A stretch of DNA of 64,000 nt from Bradyrhizobium sp. WSM471. GTDB lineage: Bacteria > Pseudomonadota > Alphaproteobacteria > Rhizobiales > Xanthobacteraceae. Shown piece by piece: positions 37,537 through 46,040 of this stretch. The DNA lies in assembly GCF_000244915.1 (NCBI RefSeq), contig NZ_CM001442.1, forward strand, positions 310,001-374,000, read 5' to 3'. Position 1 is the first letter of the stretch; every line of letters begins with the position of its first letter. Under the pieces are notes generated by a model, which was given only the letters and a program-made list of their open reading frames with translations, was not told where the DNA came from and ran no database searches. A program made the position numbers and the translations under genes.

Positions 37537-38301
37537 CTAGCCGGCTTGCCGCTCTTCGGTCGGATAGACGCCGCGCAGCACCTCTTCGAAGTGCATCTTC
37601 ACGGCCTCGTTGCACATGCAGGCGCGCAGGCGCAGGCCCTCGCGATTGCGGACCAGGATCGATCCGCGCCGCGTGTCGAGCACGCCCTCCGCCTTGAACG
37701 ACTGGAGCACGCGGCTGGCATAGCTGCGGCCGACGCCGAGCAGCGTCGCGAGCTGCTCGTGGGTCAGCGGCACGCTGCTCTCGTCGCCGGTCCGCTCCAT
37801 CGCCGCCAGCATCCATTTGGCGGTGCGCTGCTCGATCGAGTGAATGGCATTGCAGGCGGTGGACTGGAAGATCTGCGCCAGCATGCAGTCGGCGTAGCGA
37901 GCGAAGACATGGCGCAACGAGGGCGAGCGCTGCTTGGCGGCCTCCAGCTTGCTGACGTGAATTCGCGCAAACGGCCCGCCGAATTTCACGCAGATCCGGG
38001 TATAGGCCGGCAGATAACCCTCGCTGACGATGCCGCCCACCGCGCCTTCGCGGCCGACCAGGATGGTCTCGACATCACGGCCGTCTTCGTTGGGAACCAG
38101 GAAGGTTGCAAGCGATGGTCCGCAGGGAAAGTGGACGACCTGGACGTCATCGCCGGGGTTGTAGAGCAGTTCATTCGCCGCTGCGCTTTCGAGCATGACA
38201 TGTGGCGCAAGCAGGGCGAAATCGGCCGCGCTCAAGCGCCGCAGCAGATTGTTGGTCGGCCGGCTGTCGATCTCGGTGGCGTTGCTGGTCCGCACGTCCA
38301 T
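37537..38301 (-). CDS. Crp/Fnr family transcriptional regulator
   Basis: A 254-residue regulator. An N-terminal cyclic-nucleotide-binding-like beta barrel (about 15-140) has VVHFPCGPSLATFLVPNEDG and ILVGREGAVGGI; the C-terminal winged helix is LTHEQLATLLGVGRSYASRV with the wing GVLDTRRGSILVRN. The cAMP arginine signature and the Fnr cysteine cluster are not evident, so the signal is unknown. It is the gene upstream of the Lgt-like cassette on the same strand, 80 bases away, and could control it. Confidence 0.9.
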   Translation of the reverse strand: MDVRTSNATEIDSRPTNNLLRRLSAADFALLAPHVMLESAAANELLYNPGDDVQVVHFPCGPSLATFLVPNEDGRDVETILVGREGAVGGIVSEGYLPAYTRICVKFGGPFARIHVSKLEAAKQRSPSLRHVFARYADCMLAQIFQSTACNAIHSIEQRTAKWMLAAMERTGDESSVPLTHEQLATLLGVGRSYASRVLQSFKAEGVLDTRRGSILVRNREGLRLRACMCNEAVKMHFEEVLRGVYPTEERQAG

Positions 38302-38457
38302 CTTAAACTCCCATCCGCCTCCACCTTAGCGAGTTCCGACGAGGTCCTGTGTGCACAAGTGGACAGACCTGACAACTGTGATGTGGTGGTTTCGTTCCGG
38401 GAACCTTCCGCGCCGGGTACAGGCGTCGTGGCCCGGTATCCCGGTCAGAGAAACCTC

Positions 38458-38859
38458 ATGCTCCAAGTTGCGATGATGGCACCCGCCGTTTCCGATGGTT
38501 CAAACTGTCCCGCCGATGTTCTCATCGTCGAGGACGATCCGATCATCGCAATCGACTTCGAGGATCGCCTGCTCGGATTTGGCGTGAAGAGCGTGCGCAC
38601 GGTCGGTTCAGTGGCACAGGCGCTGGCCGCAATCGCGGCGCATGCCCCCGAATTCGCCTTGCTCGATGTGGGATTGAGTCGCGAGAACAGCTTTGCGGTC
38701 GCCGAACGGCTCGCGGCGTTGAAAATTCCCTTTGTGTTCGTCACCGGTTACGGCGCTGACGCGCGCATCCCGCCGGAATTCGCCGGCCAACCGCGATTGC
38801 AGAAGCCGTGTTCGAGCGACGCGCTGGAGGCGGCGCTCCAGGTACGCGCGGCGGACTAG
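38458..38859 (+). CDS. Single-domain response regulator receiver
   Basis: A 133-residue receiver domain without output domain. The acidic pocket is VLIVEDDPIIAIDF, the phosphorylation aspartate is in FALLDVGLSRENSF, the switch threonine in VFVTGYGAD, and the lysine in RLQKPCSSD. Such stand-alone receivers relay phosphate or bind a partner. The ATG at 38458 is taken; a later ATG pair at 38473 is possible. Divergent from the Crp/Fnr gene; no kinase is adjacent. Confidence 0.9.
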   Translation: MLQVAMMAPAVSDGSNCPADVLIVEDDPIIAIDFEDRLLGFGVKSVRTVGSVAQALAAIAAHAPEFALLDVGLSRENSFAVAERLAALKIPFVFVTGYGADARIPPEFAGQPRLQKPCSSDALEAALQVRAAD

Positions 38860-38873
38860 CTAGCGGTACGGCG

Positions 38874-40415
38874 TCAGGCCGGCTTCGGATCGAGCGTGGT
38901 CGACCACAGCGCGACGTCGGCGCGGTCGCGCAAGGTCACCGTCATCTGGCCGGAAGCGCCGTCGATCTTGACGTGACCGAAGAACTGCATGCCGGCGGAC
39001 GGCGGCAGGTTCTGGTTGTCTTTCCCCGGCGCCTTGACGAAACGCACCTCCGGCCCAAACGTATTGTCGAGCGCGTTCGGACCGAATGTGCCCGCGTGAA
39101 GCGGCCCCGACACGAATTCCCAGAACGGCTCGAAATCCTGGAATTGCGCCTTGTTCGGATCGTAATAGTGCGCGGCGGCGTAATGCACGTCCGCCGTCAG
39201 CCATACGGTGTTGCTGATCGGCGCCATCTTGATGAAACGCAGGATGTCGGCGATCTCGAACTCGCGGCCGCGCACGGGGCCGTCGCCCTGCGCGATGGCT
39301 TCCGATCCCCCCTTCGGCGTGTCCGACACGACGAGGCTGAGCGGCATGTCGGAGGCGATCACCTTCCAGGTCGCGCGCGAACTCAAGAGACCGCGCTTGA
39401 GCCAGGCGACCTGGTCGGGGCCGAGGAAATAGCTGGCCGGGCCGTAAGCGGTTTCGAGGTTGGGGCCGTTCGGGCCGCGATAGCTGCGCTCGTCGAGCAC
39501 GAACACGTCCAGATGCGGGCCGTAGGAGATCTGGCGATAGACGCGACCGGGCTCGACGATGCTCTCGCGCATCGGATACATCTCGTGGAAGGCACGGCCT
39601 GCGCGGGCCGCAAGCAGTGCGATGTCGCGCTCCTTGTAGGTCGCCGGCAGCTCCTTCGACAGAGACCAGTTGTTGGTCACCTCATGATCGTCCCACTGCA
39701 CGAAGATCGGCACTTCGGCATTGAAAGCGCGGAGATTGTCGTCGGTGAAATTGTATTTGTGCGCGGCGCGGTACTCGTCCAGCGTCTCGGCGACCTTGGC
39801 CTTCTCGGGAATCGTGACATTCTTCCAAATCTTGCCGTCGGCGAGCTTCACCTCGGCCTGGATAGGGCCGTCGGCATAGATGGTGTCGCCGGAGTGCAGG
39901 AAGAAATCCGGACGATGCTTGCGCATCGCCGAAAAGGTGAACATGCCGCCGTCATCGGGGTTGATGCCCCAGCCTTGTCCTGCGACATCGCCGCCCCAGA
40001 CGAAGCTGACGTCGCGGCGGTCGGCGGGCGCGGTGCGGAAGCGGCCGGTCACCGGTTCGCCCTCCACCGCGGTGTGCGACAGATCGCGGAAGCGGACGCG
40101 GTAAAAGATGTCCTGTCCGCCCGGCAGGTTTTCGATCAGCATCTTTGCGGTGAAGTCGCTCTCGGGCAGCGCCGCGATTGGCGGCAGTGCGCGGGCATCC
40201 TTGAACGACTCCGTCGTCGCTACGTCGACCAGCATCTGCGCGGGCCGGTCGGTGCGCGCCCAGACCACGCCGCCGTCGACGGTGACGTCGCCCGACTGCA
40301 CGCCATGGGTCACCGCCGGCCGGTCGGCCGCGCGGGAGAGATGGGGCATGGCGAGCGCGCCGAGCGCGCCGGCACTGGTCGTCAGGAAACGGCGGCGGGA
40401 GAATTTGATGTTCAT
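38874..40415 (-). CDS. phoD: Alkaline phosphatase D family protein
   Basis: A Tat-exported phosphodiesterase/phosphomonoesterase of 513 residues. The twin-arginine signal is KFSRRRFLTTSAGALGALAM. A beta-sandwich N-domain (THGVQSGDVTVDGGVVWAR) precedes the metallophosphatase core with WGGDVAGQGWG, FFLHSGDTIYADG, QWDDHEVTNNW, ASDMPLSLVV and WLTADVHYAAAHYY, giving Asp/His metal ligands for Ca/Fe. It scavenges phosphate from organic esters in the periplasm. No Pho box was recognised. It converges with the receiver gene, 14 bases apart. Confidence 0.94.
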   Translation of the reverse strand: MNIKFSRRRFLTTSAGALGALAMPHLSRAADRPAVTHGVQSGDVTVDGGVVWARTDRPAQMLVDVATTESFKDARALPPIAALPESDFTAKMLIENLPGGQDIFYRVRFRDLSHTAVEGEPVTGRFRTAPADRRDVSFVWGGDVAGQGWGINPDDGGMFTFSAMRKHRPDFFLHSGDTIYADGPIQAEVKLADGKIWKNVTIPEKAKVAETLDEYRAAHKYNFTDDNLRAFNAEVPIFVQWDDHEVTNNWSLSKELPATYKERDIALLAARAGRAFHEMYPMRESIVEPGRVYRQISYGPHLDVFVLDERSYRGPNGPNLETAYGPASYFLGPDQVAWLKRGLLSSRATWKVIASDMPLSLVVSDTPKGGSEAIAQGDGPVRGREFEIADILRFIKMAPISNTVWLTADVHYAAAHYYDPNKAQFQDFEPFWEFVSGPLHAGTFGPNALDNTFGPEVRFVKAPGKDNQNLPPSAGMQFFGHVKIDGASGQMTVTLRDRADVALWSTTLDPKPA

Positions 40416-40518
40416 GGAACGGTCTCGATATCGCGTGAGGCAACCAGCCAGAGCGGTCGCAACGGTGAAGCCCGACGCTATATTGAGACAATGTGACGCA
40501 GCGATAACGCACGAGCGC

Positions 40519-41964
40519 TTACGCGTTGCTGGCGGCCCGGAATTGCGCGCCGGCGCGCTGCAGGTTCTGCGGCAGGCTGAACAGCACCGCCTTGCGGTCG
40601 GCAACCGCCGCATGGAACTGGTCGAGCGCGATGTTGAAGGCGGTGAGCGCACCTTCCTCGATCGCGCCGTGGTCGTAGCAGCGCAGCGTGTCGCGCAGAA
40701 TCTCGTCGGCCTCGGTCTGCATCTGATCGAGATCTTCGGTCGTTTCGCTCTTTCGAGCGGCGGTGATCATGTCGAGCAGCCGCTCGCGCAGATGGCTGTT
40801 GTTGTCGCGCTCGTCCTTTTTCAGATAGCCCGCAAACCAGGCGCCGATCGAGCCCATGGCCGAGAGCGCCATCAGGGTCCACCAGATGTAATCGCTGTAT
40901 CTGTCGAGGAAGGTCTTTTCTTCGCCGTCGACGAAAGCGGCGGCGCCGGGATGCACGGGAATCACCGCATCCTTGTCGGTGTCTGGCGTTTCGATCTTCG
41001 CCGCCAGCGGGAATTCCGTCACCAATTGCTGGCGTGCGGAGAACAGCTGGCGCGTGAACGCCGCGATGGTGGTTTCGGACACGGCTTTGCGCGCCACGAT
41101 GTGGTGCGAGAAGCTGATGGTCTTGACCTCGTCGTCGGGACGATCGGGCGAGCCGCCGTAAGTGCCCGCGGGAATCTCGGCCGCTTCATAGACCGGATGA
41201 TTTTGCGCTATCGCATCGGCGGAATCGATCGCGAGGAAAGTCGGCGTGCCGAACTCCTTGGCGGAAGTGGCGATCGCGTCCGAAGTGATCTTGCTGTTGA
41301 CGGGACCGGCCGCGAGATAGGCATCGACCTTCTGCGACTTGATCGCCTCGGCAACTTCATTGGCCGGGAATTGCACGATCTCGACCTTGGCGGGATCGAC
41401 GCCGTATTGCTGCAGGATCACCTTGAGCAAATTGACGTTGGCCTGGGTGCGGCCAACCACGCCGACCCGATGTCCGGCGAGCTGCGCGATCTTGGTGATC
41501 TTCGCGCCCTTCTTCTTGCCTTTGACGGGTACCGACCACAACACCACGACATTCTTGCGCAGGGTCGCAACGGCTTGTGCATTTTTCGGCACGTCGAGAT
41601 CGCCGCGCACGATGGCAAGATCGGCTTTGCCTTCCGCCAGCAGATTGGCGCTGGCGGTGGCGCCATCGGTCTGGATCGGGCGCAACCGCACAGAACTCTT
41701 GTGCTGCGCGAAGGCCTGGGTCAGCGCCTGCACAACCTTGACGTCATCGCTGTTGGCGGGGCCGACCGCGATCTTCAGCGTCTCCGGCCGCATGGCAAAG
41801 TAGTAGCCGCCGGCGAGCGCGCCGACGATCGCGAGCACCAGCGCGAGAGTCACGAGCGCCGTCTTCCGCGCCGATGATCGCGGCGAGGGCGGGTTGGGCG
41901 CTTCGGCCAGGTCCAATCCCCCGGTCATCGATCTCCCGAACAGTCGCTTGAGGCTCAGTTTCAT
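40519..41964 (-). CDS. TAXI family TRAP-type substrate-binding protein with membrane anchors
   Basis: A 481-residue protein. A cytoplasmic N-terminus leads to a membrane helix at about 36-58 (TALVTLALVLAIVGALAGGY), a TAXI-type periplasmic binding domain (LKIAVGPANSDDVKVVQAL, GKADLAIVRGDLDVPKNAQA, RVGVVGRTQANVNLLKVIL), a second helix (IWWTLMALSAMGSIGAWFAGY) and a helical cytoplasmic tail of about 90 residues. TRAP permease genes (DctQM) are absent nearby, so this is an orphan and may be a sensor or partner of a distant permease. Ligand unknown. Confidence 0.86.
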   Translation of the reverse strand: MKLSLKRLFGRSMTGGLDLAEAPNPPSPRSSARKTALVTLALVLAIVGALAGGYYFAMRPETLKIAVGPANSDDVKVVQALTQAFAQHKSSVRLRPIQTDGATASANLLAEGKADLAIVRGDLDVPKNAQAVATLRKNVVVLWSVPVKGKKKGAKITKIAQLAGHRVGVVGRTQANVNLLKVILQQYGVDPAKVEIVQFPANEVAEAIKSQKVDAYLAAGPVNSKITSDAIATSAKEFGTPTFLAIDSADAIAQNHPVYEAAEIPAGTYGGSPDRPDDEVKTISFSHHIVARKAVSETTIAAFTRQLFSARQQLVTEFPLAAKIETPDTDKDAVIPVHPGAAAFVDGEEKTFLDRYSDYIWWTLMALSAMGSIGAWFAGYLKKDERDNNSHLRERLLDMITAARKSETTEDLDQMQTEADEILRDTLRCYDHGAIEEGALTAFNIALDQFHAAVADRKAVLFSLPQNLQRAGAQFRAASNA

Positions 41965-42117
41965 CTTGGCCGGCGATTTACGCCCGCAAGTGTAGCAAAT
42001 TTCTTGTCCGGCAGGGTTACATCTCCGTCATGGTTAGCGGATGGGGTCTAGTCCCGTATGAACCCGGGGCGCCAGTGGGGTGTTAGGGTAAAGTTCCCCT
42101 GAAGGATGGAGGCAACG

Positions 42118-42420
42118 ATGGCAGAACGGCTCTCGGCGGAGGCGCGCAGGCAGGCGCTGGGCGGATTACCTGATTGGAGCGAGGTTCAGGGACGCGACGC
42201 GATCGGGAAAACCTTTGTCTTCAAGGATTTCAACGAGGCGTTCGGCTTCATGACCCGCGCGGCACTGGTCGCCGAGAAGATGGACCACCACCCCGAATGG
42301 CGCAATGTCTACAAGACGGTGGAGGTGGTGCTGTCGACCCATGACGCCGGCGGCGTCACCGCGCTCGACATCGAGCTCGCCAGGACGATGAACGCCATCG
42401 CCAAGCCGACACCAGGCTGA
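42118..42420 (+). CDS. phhB: 4a-hydroxytetrahydrobiopterin dehydratase (pterin dehydratase)
   Basis: Dehydrates the carbinolamine formed by pterin-dependent hydroxylases, recycling the cofactor. The 100-residue protein has the PCD motif [18 protein letters not shown] and [17 protein letters not shown]. The ATG at 42118 has an ideal GGAGG five bases upstream; an earlier ATG at 42106 overlaps that site. No phenylalanine hydroxylase is next to it, so other roles are possible (some PCD proteins serve molybdopterin or regulatory functions). Confidence 0.92.
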   Translation: MAERLSAEARRQALGGLPDWSEVQGRDAIGKTFVFKDFNEAFGFMTRAALVAEKMDHHPEWRNVYKTVEVVLSTHDAGGVTALDIELARTMNAIAKPTPG

Positions 42421-42513
42421 CGTCTTGCAGGGACCGGCCGCGTCCCCATCTTGTGATTAGCAGGGGATGCGGCGATCCGCCACCCCAGGCTGGAACGGGG
42501 AGTTTTTCCGAAG

Positions 42514-42903
42514 ATGGCTGCCGAACACAGCGTCGGTTTCGAGCCGGCCGACCGGCTCGCGGAAGATCGTGAGAGCGTGCGCCGCCGCTTCTGGCGCAAG
42601 CTGAAGCGTGTCGCCGCGCAACTGCCGTTCGCGGAGGATCTGCTCGCCGCCTACTACTGCGCCTTCGACCGGCAGACGCCGCGCCATGTCCAGGCCTCGC
42701 TGCTCGGGGCGATCGCCTATTTCATCCTGCCGTTTGATTTCGTTCCCGACGTGATGCCGATCCTCGGCTTCACCGATGACGCCGCCGTGCTCGCCACCGC
42801 GATCCGCATGGTTGCCAGCCACATCACGAACGAGCATCGCGAAGCCGCCCGCGCCGCGCTGAAGCGCGGGGTGGATGGGGGCGAGGCGGAAGCCGCGCAG
42901 TAG
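42514..42903 (+). CDS. DUF1232 (YkvA) family protein
   Basis: A 129-residue protein with one DUF1232 domain. The diagnostic helix segment is GAIAYFILPFDFVPDVMPIL followed by GFTDDAAVLATAIRMV. The proline- and aspartate-containing hydrophobic segment suggests membrane association. The domain is common, with no established activity. Start MAAEHSVGFEP. Confidence 0.88.
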   Translation: MAAEHSVGFEPADRLAEDRESVRRRFWRKLKRVAAQLPFAEDLLAAYYCAFDRQTPRHVQASLLGAIAYFILPFDFVPDVMPILGFTDDAAVLATAIRMVASHITNEHREAARAALKRGVDGGEAEAAQ

Positions 42904-42923
42904 CTGTCGCCGCATCCTCCACT

Positions 42924-43021
42924 GTCATTCCGAAGGCGGGGAAGCCAGTACGCCGCGGCTCATCGATTCAACAACACTCGTGACGAAGTACCGGATCGCC
43001 CGGTCAAGCCGGGCGATGACG
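42924..43021. repeat. Degenerate intergenic palindrome (GTCATTCCG type)
   Basis: It begins GTCATTCCGAAGGCGGGGAAG and ends CCCGGTCAAGCCGGGCGATGACGG, with a perfect CGCCCGG-TCAAG-CCGGGCG hairpin near the right end. The two outer arms pair only partly. Confidence 0.5.
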
Positions 43022-43062
43022 GTTGAATGCCTAGCGGCGACCTCGCTCTGTCGCCGACACCC

Positions 43063-44037
43063 TCAGGGATGCAAAATCACCTTGCCCATGGCCTGACGTC
43101 CCGCGAGCACCTTCAGCGCATCCGCCGTCTGCGCCAGCGGGAAGACGCGGTCGACATGCGAGGAGATCTTTCCTTCCGCCGTCCACTTCACGAGCTTCTC
43201 GAGATTGGCGCGGTTCTTTTCCGGGTTGAGGCGCGTCCACGCGCCCCAGAACACGCCGCGGATGTCACAGCCTTTTAGCAGCGCAAGGTTCAGCGGCATC
43301 TTCGGAATATCGCCGGCGGCGAAGCCGATCACGAGGAAACGGCCTTCCCAGGCAATCGAGCGCAGCGCCTGCTCGGCATAGGTCCCGCCCACGGGATCGA
43401 AGATGATGTCGACGCCCTTGCCGCCGGTGAGCTTTCGCAAGCCTTCCTTCAAATCTTCCTTGCCGTAATTGAGCGTGAGTTCTGCGCCGTGCGCCTTCGC
43501 GAATTCGAGCTTCTCGTCCGACGAGGCGCAGGCGATCACCTTCAGGCCCATCAGCTTGCCGAGCTCGCACGCGGCAAGTCCGGTGCCGCCGGCGGCGCCG
43601 AGCACCGCGAGCGTCTCGCCCGGCTTTGGGCTGGCGCGATCTTCCAGCGCGTGCAGCGCGGTGCCGTAGATGATGATGATTCCGGCCGCGCGGTCATAAT
43701 CGAGATTGTCGGGGATCTTCACGATCGATGCCGCCGGCAGCGCAATCTTTTCGCGCGCGCCGTTGTGGCCGCAGGAGGCGACGACGCGATCGCCGACCTT
43801 CAGATCGGTCACGCCGGGGCCGATGCTCTCGATCACCCCAGCCACTTCGGCGGCCGGCGAGAACGGGAATGGCGGCTTGATCTGGTACTTGCCCTGGATC
43901 ATCAGGATGTCGAAGAAGTTCAGCGCCGCAGCCTTGATCGCGATCACGGCTTCGCCGGGACCGGCCACCGGATCCGGCACGTCGGCCAGAACGAGATCGT
44001 CGGGCTGGCAATATTGCGAGCAGAGGATGGCTTTCAT
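43063..44037 (-). CDS. Quinone oxidoreductase-like MDR (NADPH:quinone reductase family)
   Basis: A 324-residue zinc-free medium-chain dehydrogenase. It has the GroES-like start KAILCSQYCQPDDLVLADVP, AALNFFDILMIQGKYQ, FPFSPAAEVAGVIESIG, the NADPH loop LAVLGAAGGTGLAACELGK and FDPVGGTYAEQALRSI. No structural zinc cysteines are seen. It probably reduces quinones or enones using NADPH. GAAGG precedes the ATG at 44037. A family D palindrome separates it from the divergent DECR-like gene, which may be functionally linked (enoyl/dienoyl metabolism). Confidence 0.92.
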   Translation of the reverse strand: MKAILCSQYCQPDDLVLADVPDPVAGPGEAVIAIKAAALNFFDILMIQGKYQIKPPFPFSPAAEVAGVIESIGPGVTDLKVGDRVVASCGHNGAREKIALPAASIVKIPDNLDYDRAAGIIIIYGTALHALEDRASPKPGETLAVLGAAGGTGLAACELGKLMGLKVIACASSDEKLEFAKAHGAELTLNYGKEDLKEGLRKLTGGKGVDIIFDPVGGTYAEQALRSIAWEGRFLVIGFAAGDIPKMPLNLALLKGCDIRGVFWGAWTRLNPEKNRANLEKLVKWTAEGKISSHVDRVFPLAQTADALKVLAGRQAMGKVILHP

Positions 44038-44160
44038 GGCGGCACCTTCTTGAGAGCACTTGGCGTTTCGAGGCAGATTTATAGTTGGGCTGTTTCTGCC
44101 GGATTTAGCGCGGTCCCACAATCCGGTTTCTTTGTCTGAAATTACATTCGGCCCTATCCT

Positions 44161-44241
44161 CGTCATTGCGAGCGAAGCGAAGCAATCCAGAATCCGTGCC
44201 GCGGAAATAGCCTGCATTGCTTCGCTTCGCTCGCAATGACG
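44161..44241. repeat. Intergenic inverted repeat, family D (intact copy)
   Basis: CGTCATTGCGAGCGAAGCGA and TCGCTTCGCTCGCAATGACG are the outer arms of an 81-bp palindrome, with AGCAATCC/ATTGCT inside. It ends 11 bases before the ribosome site of the next gene, so it is probably transcribed. It is the uninterrupted form of the site split by the IS110 element. Confidence 0.93.
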
Positions 44242-44268
44242 GAAGAAGAAAGAGAGAGGATTCAAACG

Positions 44269-45108
44269 ATGTTTGAAACAGGTCTGCTCAAGGACAAGCG
44301 CATCCTCGTCACCGGCGGCGGTTCGGGTCTCGGTGCTGCAATGGCGCGCCGCTTCCTCGCGCTCGGCGCCGAGCTCGTGATCTGCGGCCGCAAGCTCGAT
44401 CGGCTTGAGGCGGCAGCGAGCGAGATGCGCGCGCAAACCGGCGGCAGGGTCACGACGATCGCCTGCGATATTCGCGATGGCACCGCCGTCGATGTGATGA
44501 TGGACGCCATCTGGCGCGAGGCGCCGCTCGATATTCTCGTCAACAATGCGGCTGCGACTTTCATTGCGCAGAGCGAACATCTCTCATTCCGCGCCGCGGA
44601 TGCGATCCTCGCGCCGACGCTGCATGGTGCGATGTATTGCACGCTTGCCGCCGGCAAGCGCTGGATCGACGGCAAGCATGGCGGCGTCGTGCTCTCGATC
44701 CTCTCGACCTCGACCATCACCGGCCGCGCCTTCACCGTGCCGTCGGCGATGGCGAAGTCGGCCGTGCTGGCGATGACCAAAAGTCTCGCGGTGGAATGGG
44801 GCCCGAAGGGCATCCGCGCTGTCGCAATCGCGCCGGGACCATTCCCGACCGCCGGCGCCTCGGGCCAGCTCCGCCCCGAGGGTCGCGACGAAGGGTGGGC
44901 CGCGCGCAACCCGATGGGACGCGCCGGCGAACACGGCGAGCTTGCCGACCTCGCCAGCTTCCTGGTCTCCGACCGTGCAGGCTATATCAACGGCGAGATG
45001 GTGGTGATCGATGGTGGCGCGCATTTGCGCAGCTCCGGCGCCGAGGATCTGTTGCGCTGGACCGATGCGCAATGGGCGGAGCAGCGCGCGGCGCGATCCA
45101 GGGCCTAG
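44269..45108 (+). CDS. SDR of the 2,4-dienoyl-CoA reductase type
   Basis: A 279-residue SDR. The cofactor loop is VTGGGSGLGAAMARRF and the NNA motif is LVNNAAATFI. At the classical YxxxK position the sequence is VPSAMAKSAV, i.e. SxxxK, as in eukaryotic 2,4-dienoyl-CoA reductases, where another Tyr serves. The stretch AMTKSLAVEWGPKGIRAVAI-APGP also follows that subgroup. Expected to reduce 2,4-dienoyl-CoA with NADPH during oxidation of unsaturated fatty acids. The ATG at 44269 has GAGAGGA upstream; the longer frame would translate the palindrome. Function from family; not certain. Confidence 0.85.
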   Translation: MFETGLLKDKRILVTGGGSGLGAAMARRFLALGAELVICGRKLDRLEAAASEMRAQTGGRVTTIACDIRDGTAVDVMMDAIWREAPLDILVNNAAATFIAQSEHLSFRAADAILAPTLHGAMYCTLAAGKRWIDGKHGGVVLSILSTSTITGRAFTVPSAMAKSAVLAMTKSLAVEWGPKGIRAVAIAPGPFPTAGASGQLRPEGRDEGWAARNPMGRAGEHGELADLASFLVSDRAGYINGEMVVIDGGAHLRSSGAEDLLRWTDAQWAEQRAARSRA

Positions 45109-45225
45109 CCGCCGCGAGCTTCGCTAACTGCCTTCCCAAATTGGACTTTCCCGGGTATCCCTGCCGCGGGGACAACGCGCGACCGGGCCATCTTCCAGTC
45201 ACAATATTGAGGGAACCACTCCAGC

Positions 45226-45873
45226 ATGTGGCGGGTGCTGATTTTAGCTTTGATGACGGGCGTGGCGGCCTGTGGGATCACCGATTCCGCACGGGCGCAG
45301 ACGGCGCAACCTGCGCCCAAAACTGCACCGAAATCGGCTGCGCCGGTCGCCAATACCACCGGAAAAACGGCTGCAAAGCCCGAGAGCAAGCCGGCGGCCC
45401 CGCACGCGGCGGTTGCGGGCGGTGCCGAGCCGACCCTGATCGGTCAGTTCGGCACCTGGGGCGCCTATTCGGCCGCGCCCAATGGCAAAAAGGTCTGCTT
45501 CGCGCTGGCCAAGCCGTCGTCGTCGAAGACCAACCCGCCGAATCGGCCGCGCGATCCGGCCTATGCCTTCGTCTCCACCCGCCCGGCGGAGAAGGTCAAC
45601 AACGAAGTCTCGGTCATGATCGGCTACGCGCTGAAGCCGGGCTCTGAATCCTCGGTCGAGGTCGGCGGGGCCGCTTTCGCCATGTACTCGCAGGGCGACG
45701 GTCTCTGGATCAAGAACGCGGCCGAGGAAGAGCGGATGGTCGAGGCCATGCGCAAATCCGCCGATCTCGTGGTCAAGGGCATGTCGTCCAAGGGGACCGA
45801 GACGACCGACACCTTTTCGCTGAAGGGCCTTGCCCAGGCGCTCGACAAGATCGCGCAGGATTGCAGGCGTTAA
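45226..45873 (+). CDS. Invasion-associated locus B (IalB) family protein
   Basis: A 215-residue exported protein with signal MWRVLILALMTGVAACGITDSARAQ (a lipobox-like AAC is also possible). An Ala/Pro/Lys-rich linker follows (about 25-68), then the IalB domain: IGQFGTWGAYSAAPNGKKVC, FALAKPSSSKTN, VSVMIGYALKPGSESSVEVG and a C-terminal DKIAQDCRR whose Cys could pair with the one in KKVC. The family is widespread in alphaproteobacteria; invasion was described in Bartonella, the general role is unknown. Confidence 0.85.
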   Translation: MWRVLILALMTGVAACGITDSARAQTAQPAPKTAPKSAAPVANTTGKTAAKPESKPAAPHAAVAGGAEPTLIGQFGTWGAYSAAPNGKKVCFALAKPSSSKTNPPNRPRDPAYAFVSTRPAEKVNNEVSVMIGYALKPGSESSVEVGGAAFAMYSQGDGLWIKNAAEEERMVEAMRKSADLVVKGMSSKGTETTDTFSLKGLAQALDKIAQDCRR

Positions 45874-45939
45874 GCCTGCGGTCGATAAGGTCGCAATCGG
45901 CAGTTCCGGTTGCTATATAGGGGCGGTTCCAAGTTTTTC

Positions 45940-46018
45940 CGTCATTCCGGGATGGTCCGCAGGACTGGACCCGGAATTTCGATGTTCCAGCTTCGATGCT
46001 TTGCATCGCGCCGGAACG
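45940..46018. repeat. Intergenic inverted repeat (GTCATTCCGGG type), partly degenerate
   Basis: GTCATTCCGGGATGGTCCGC and CATCGCGCCGGAACGAC form outer arms, with CCGGAATTTCG and GATGCTTTGCATC hairpins inside. It lies between the IalB-like gene and rlmN, 22 bases before the rlmN start. Confidence 0.6.
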
Positions 46019-46040
46019 ACACCGTGATCAGGTCCATTCA

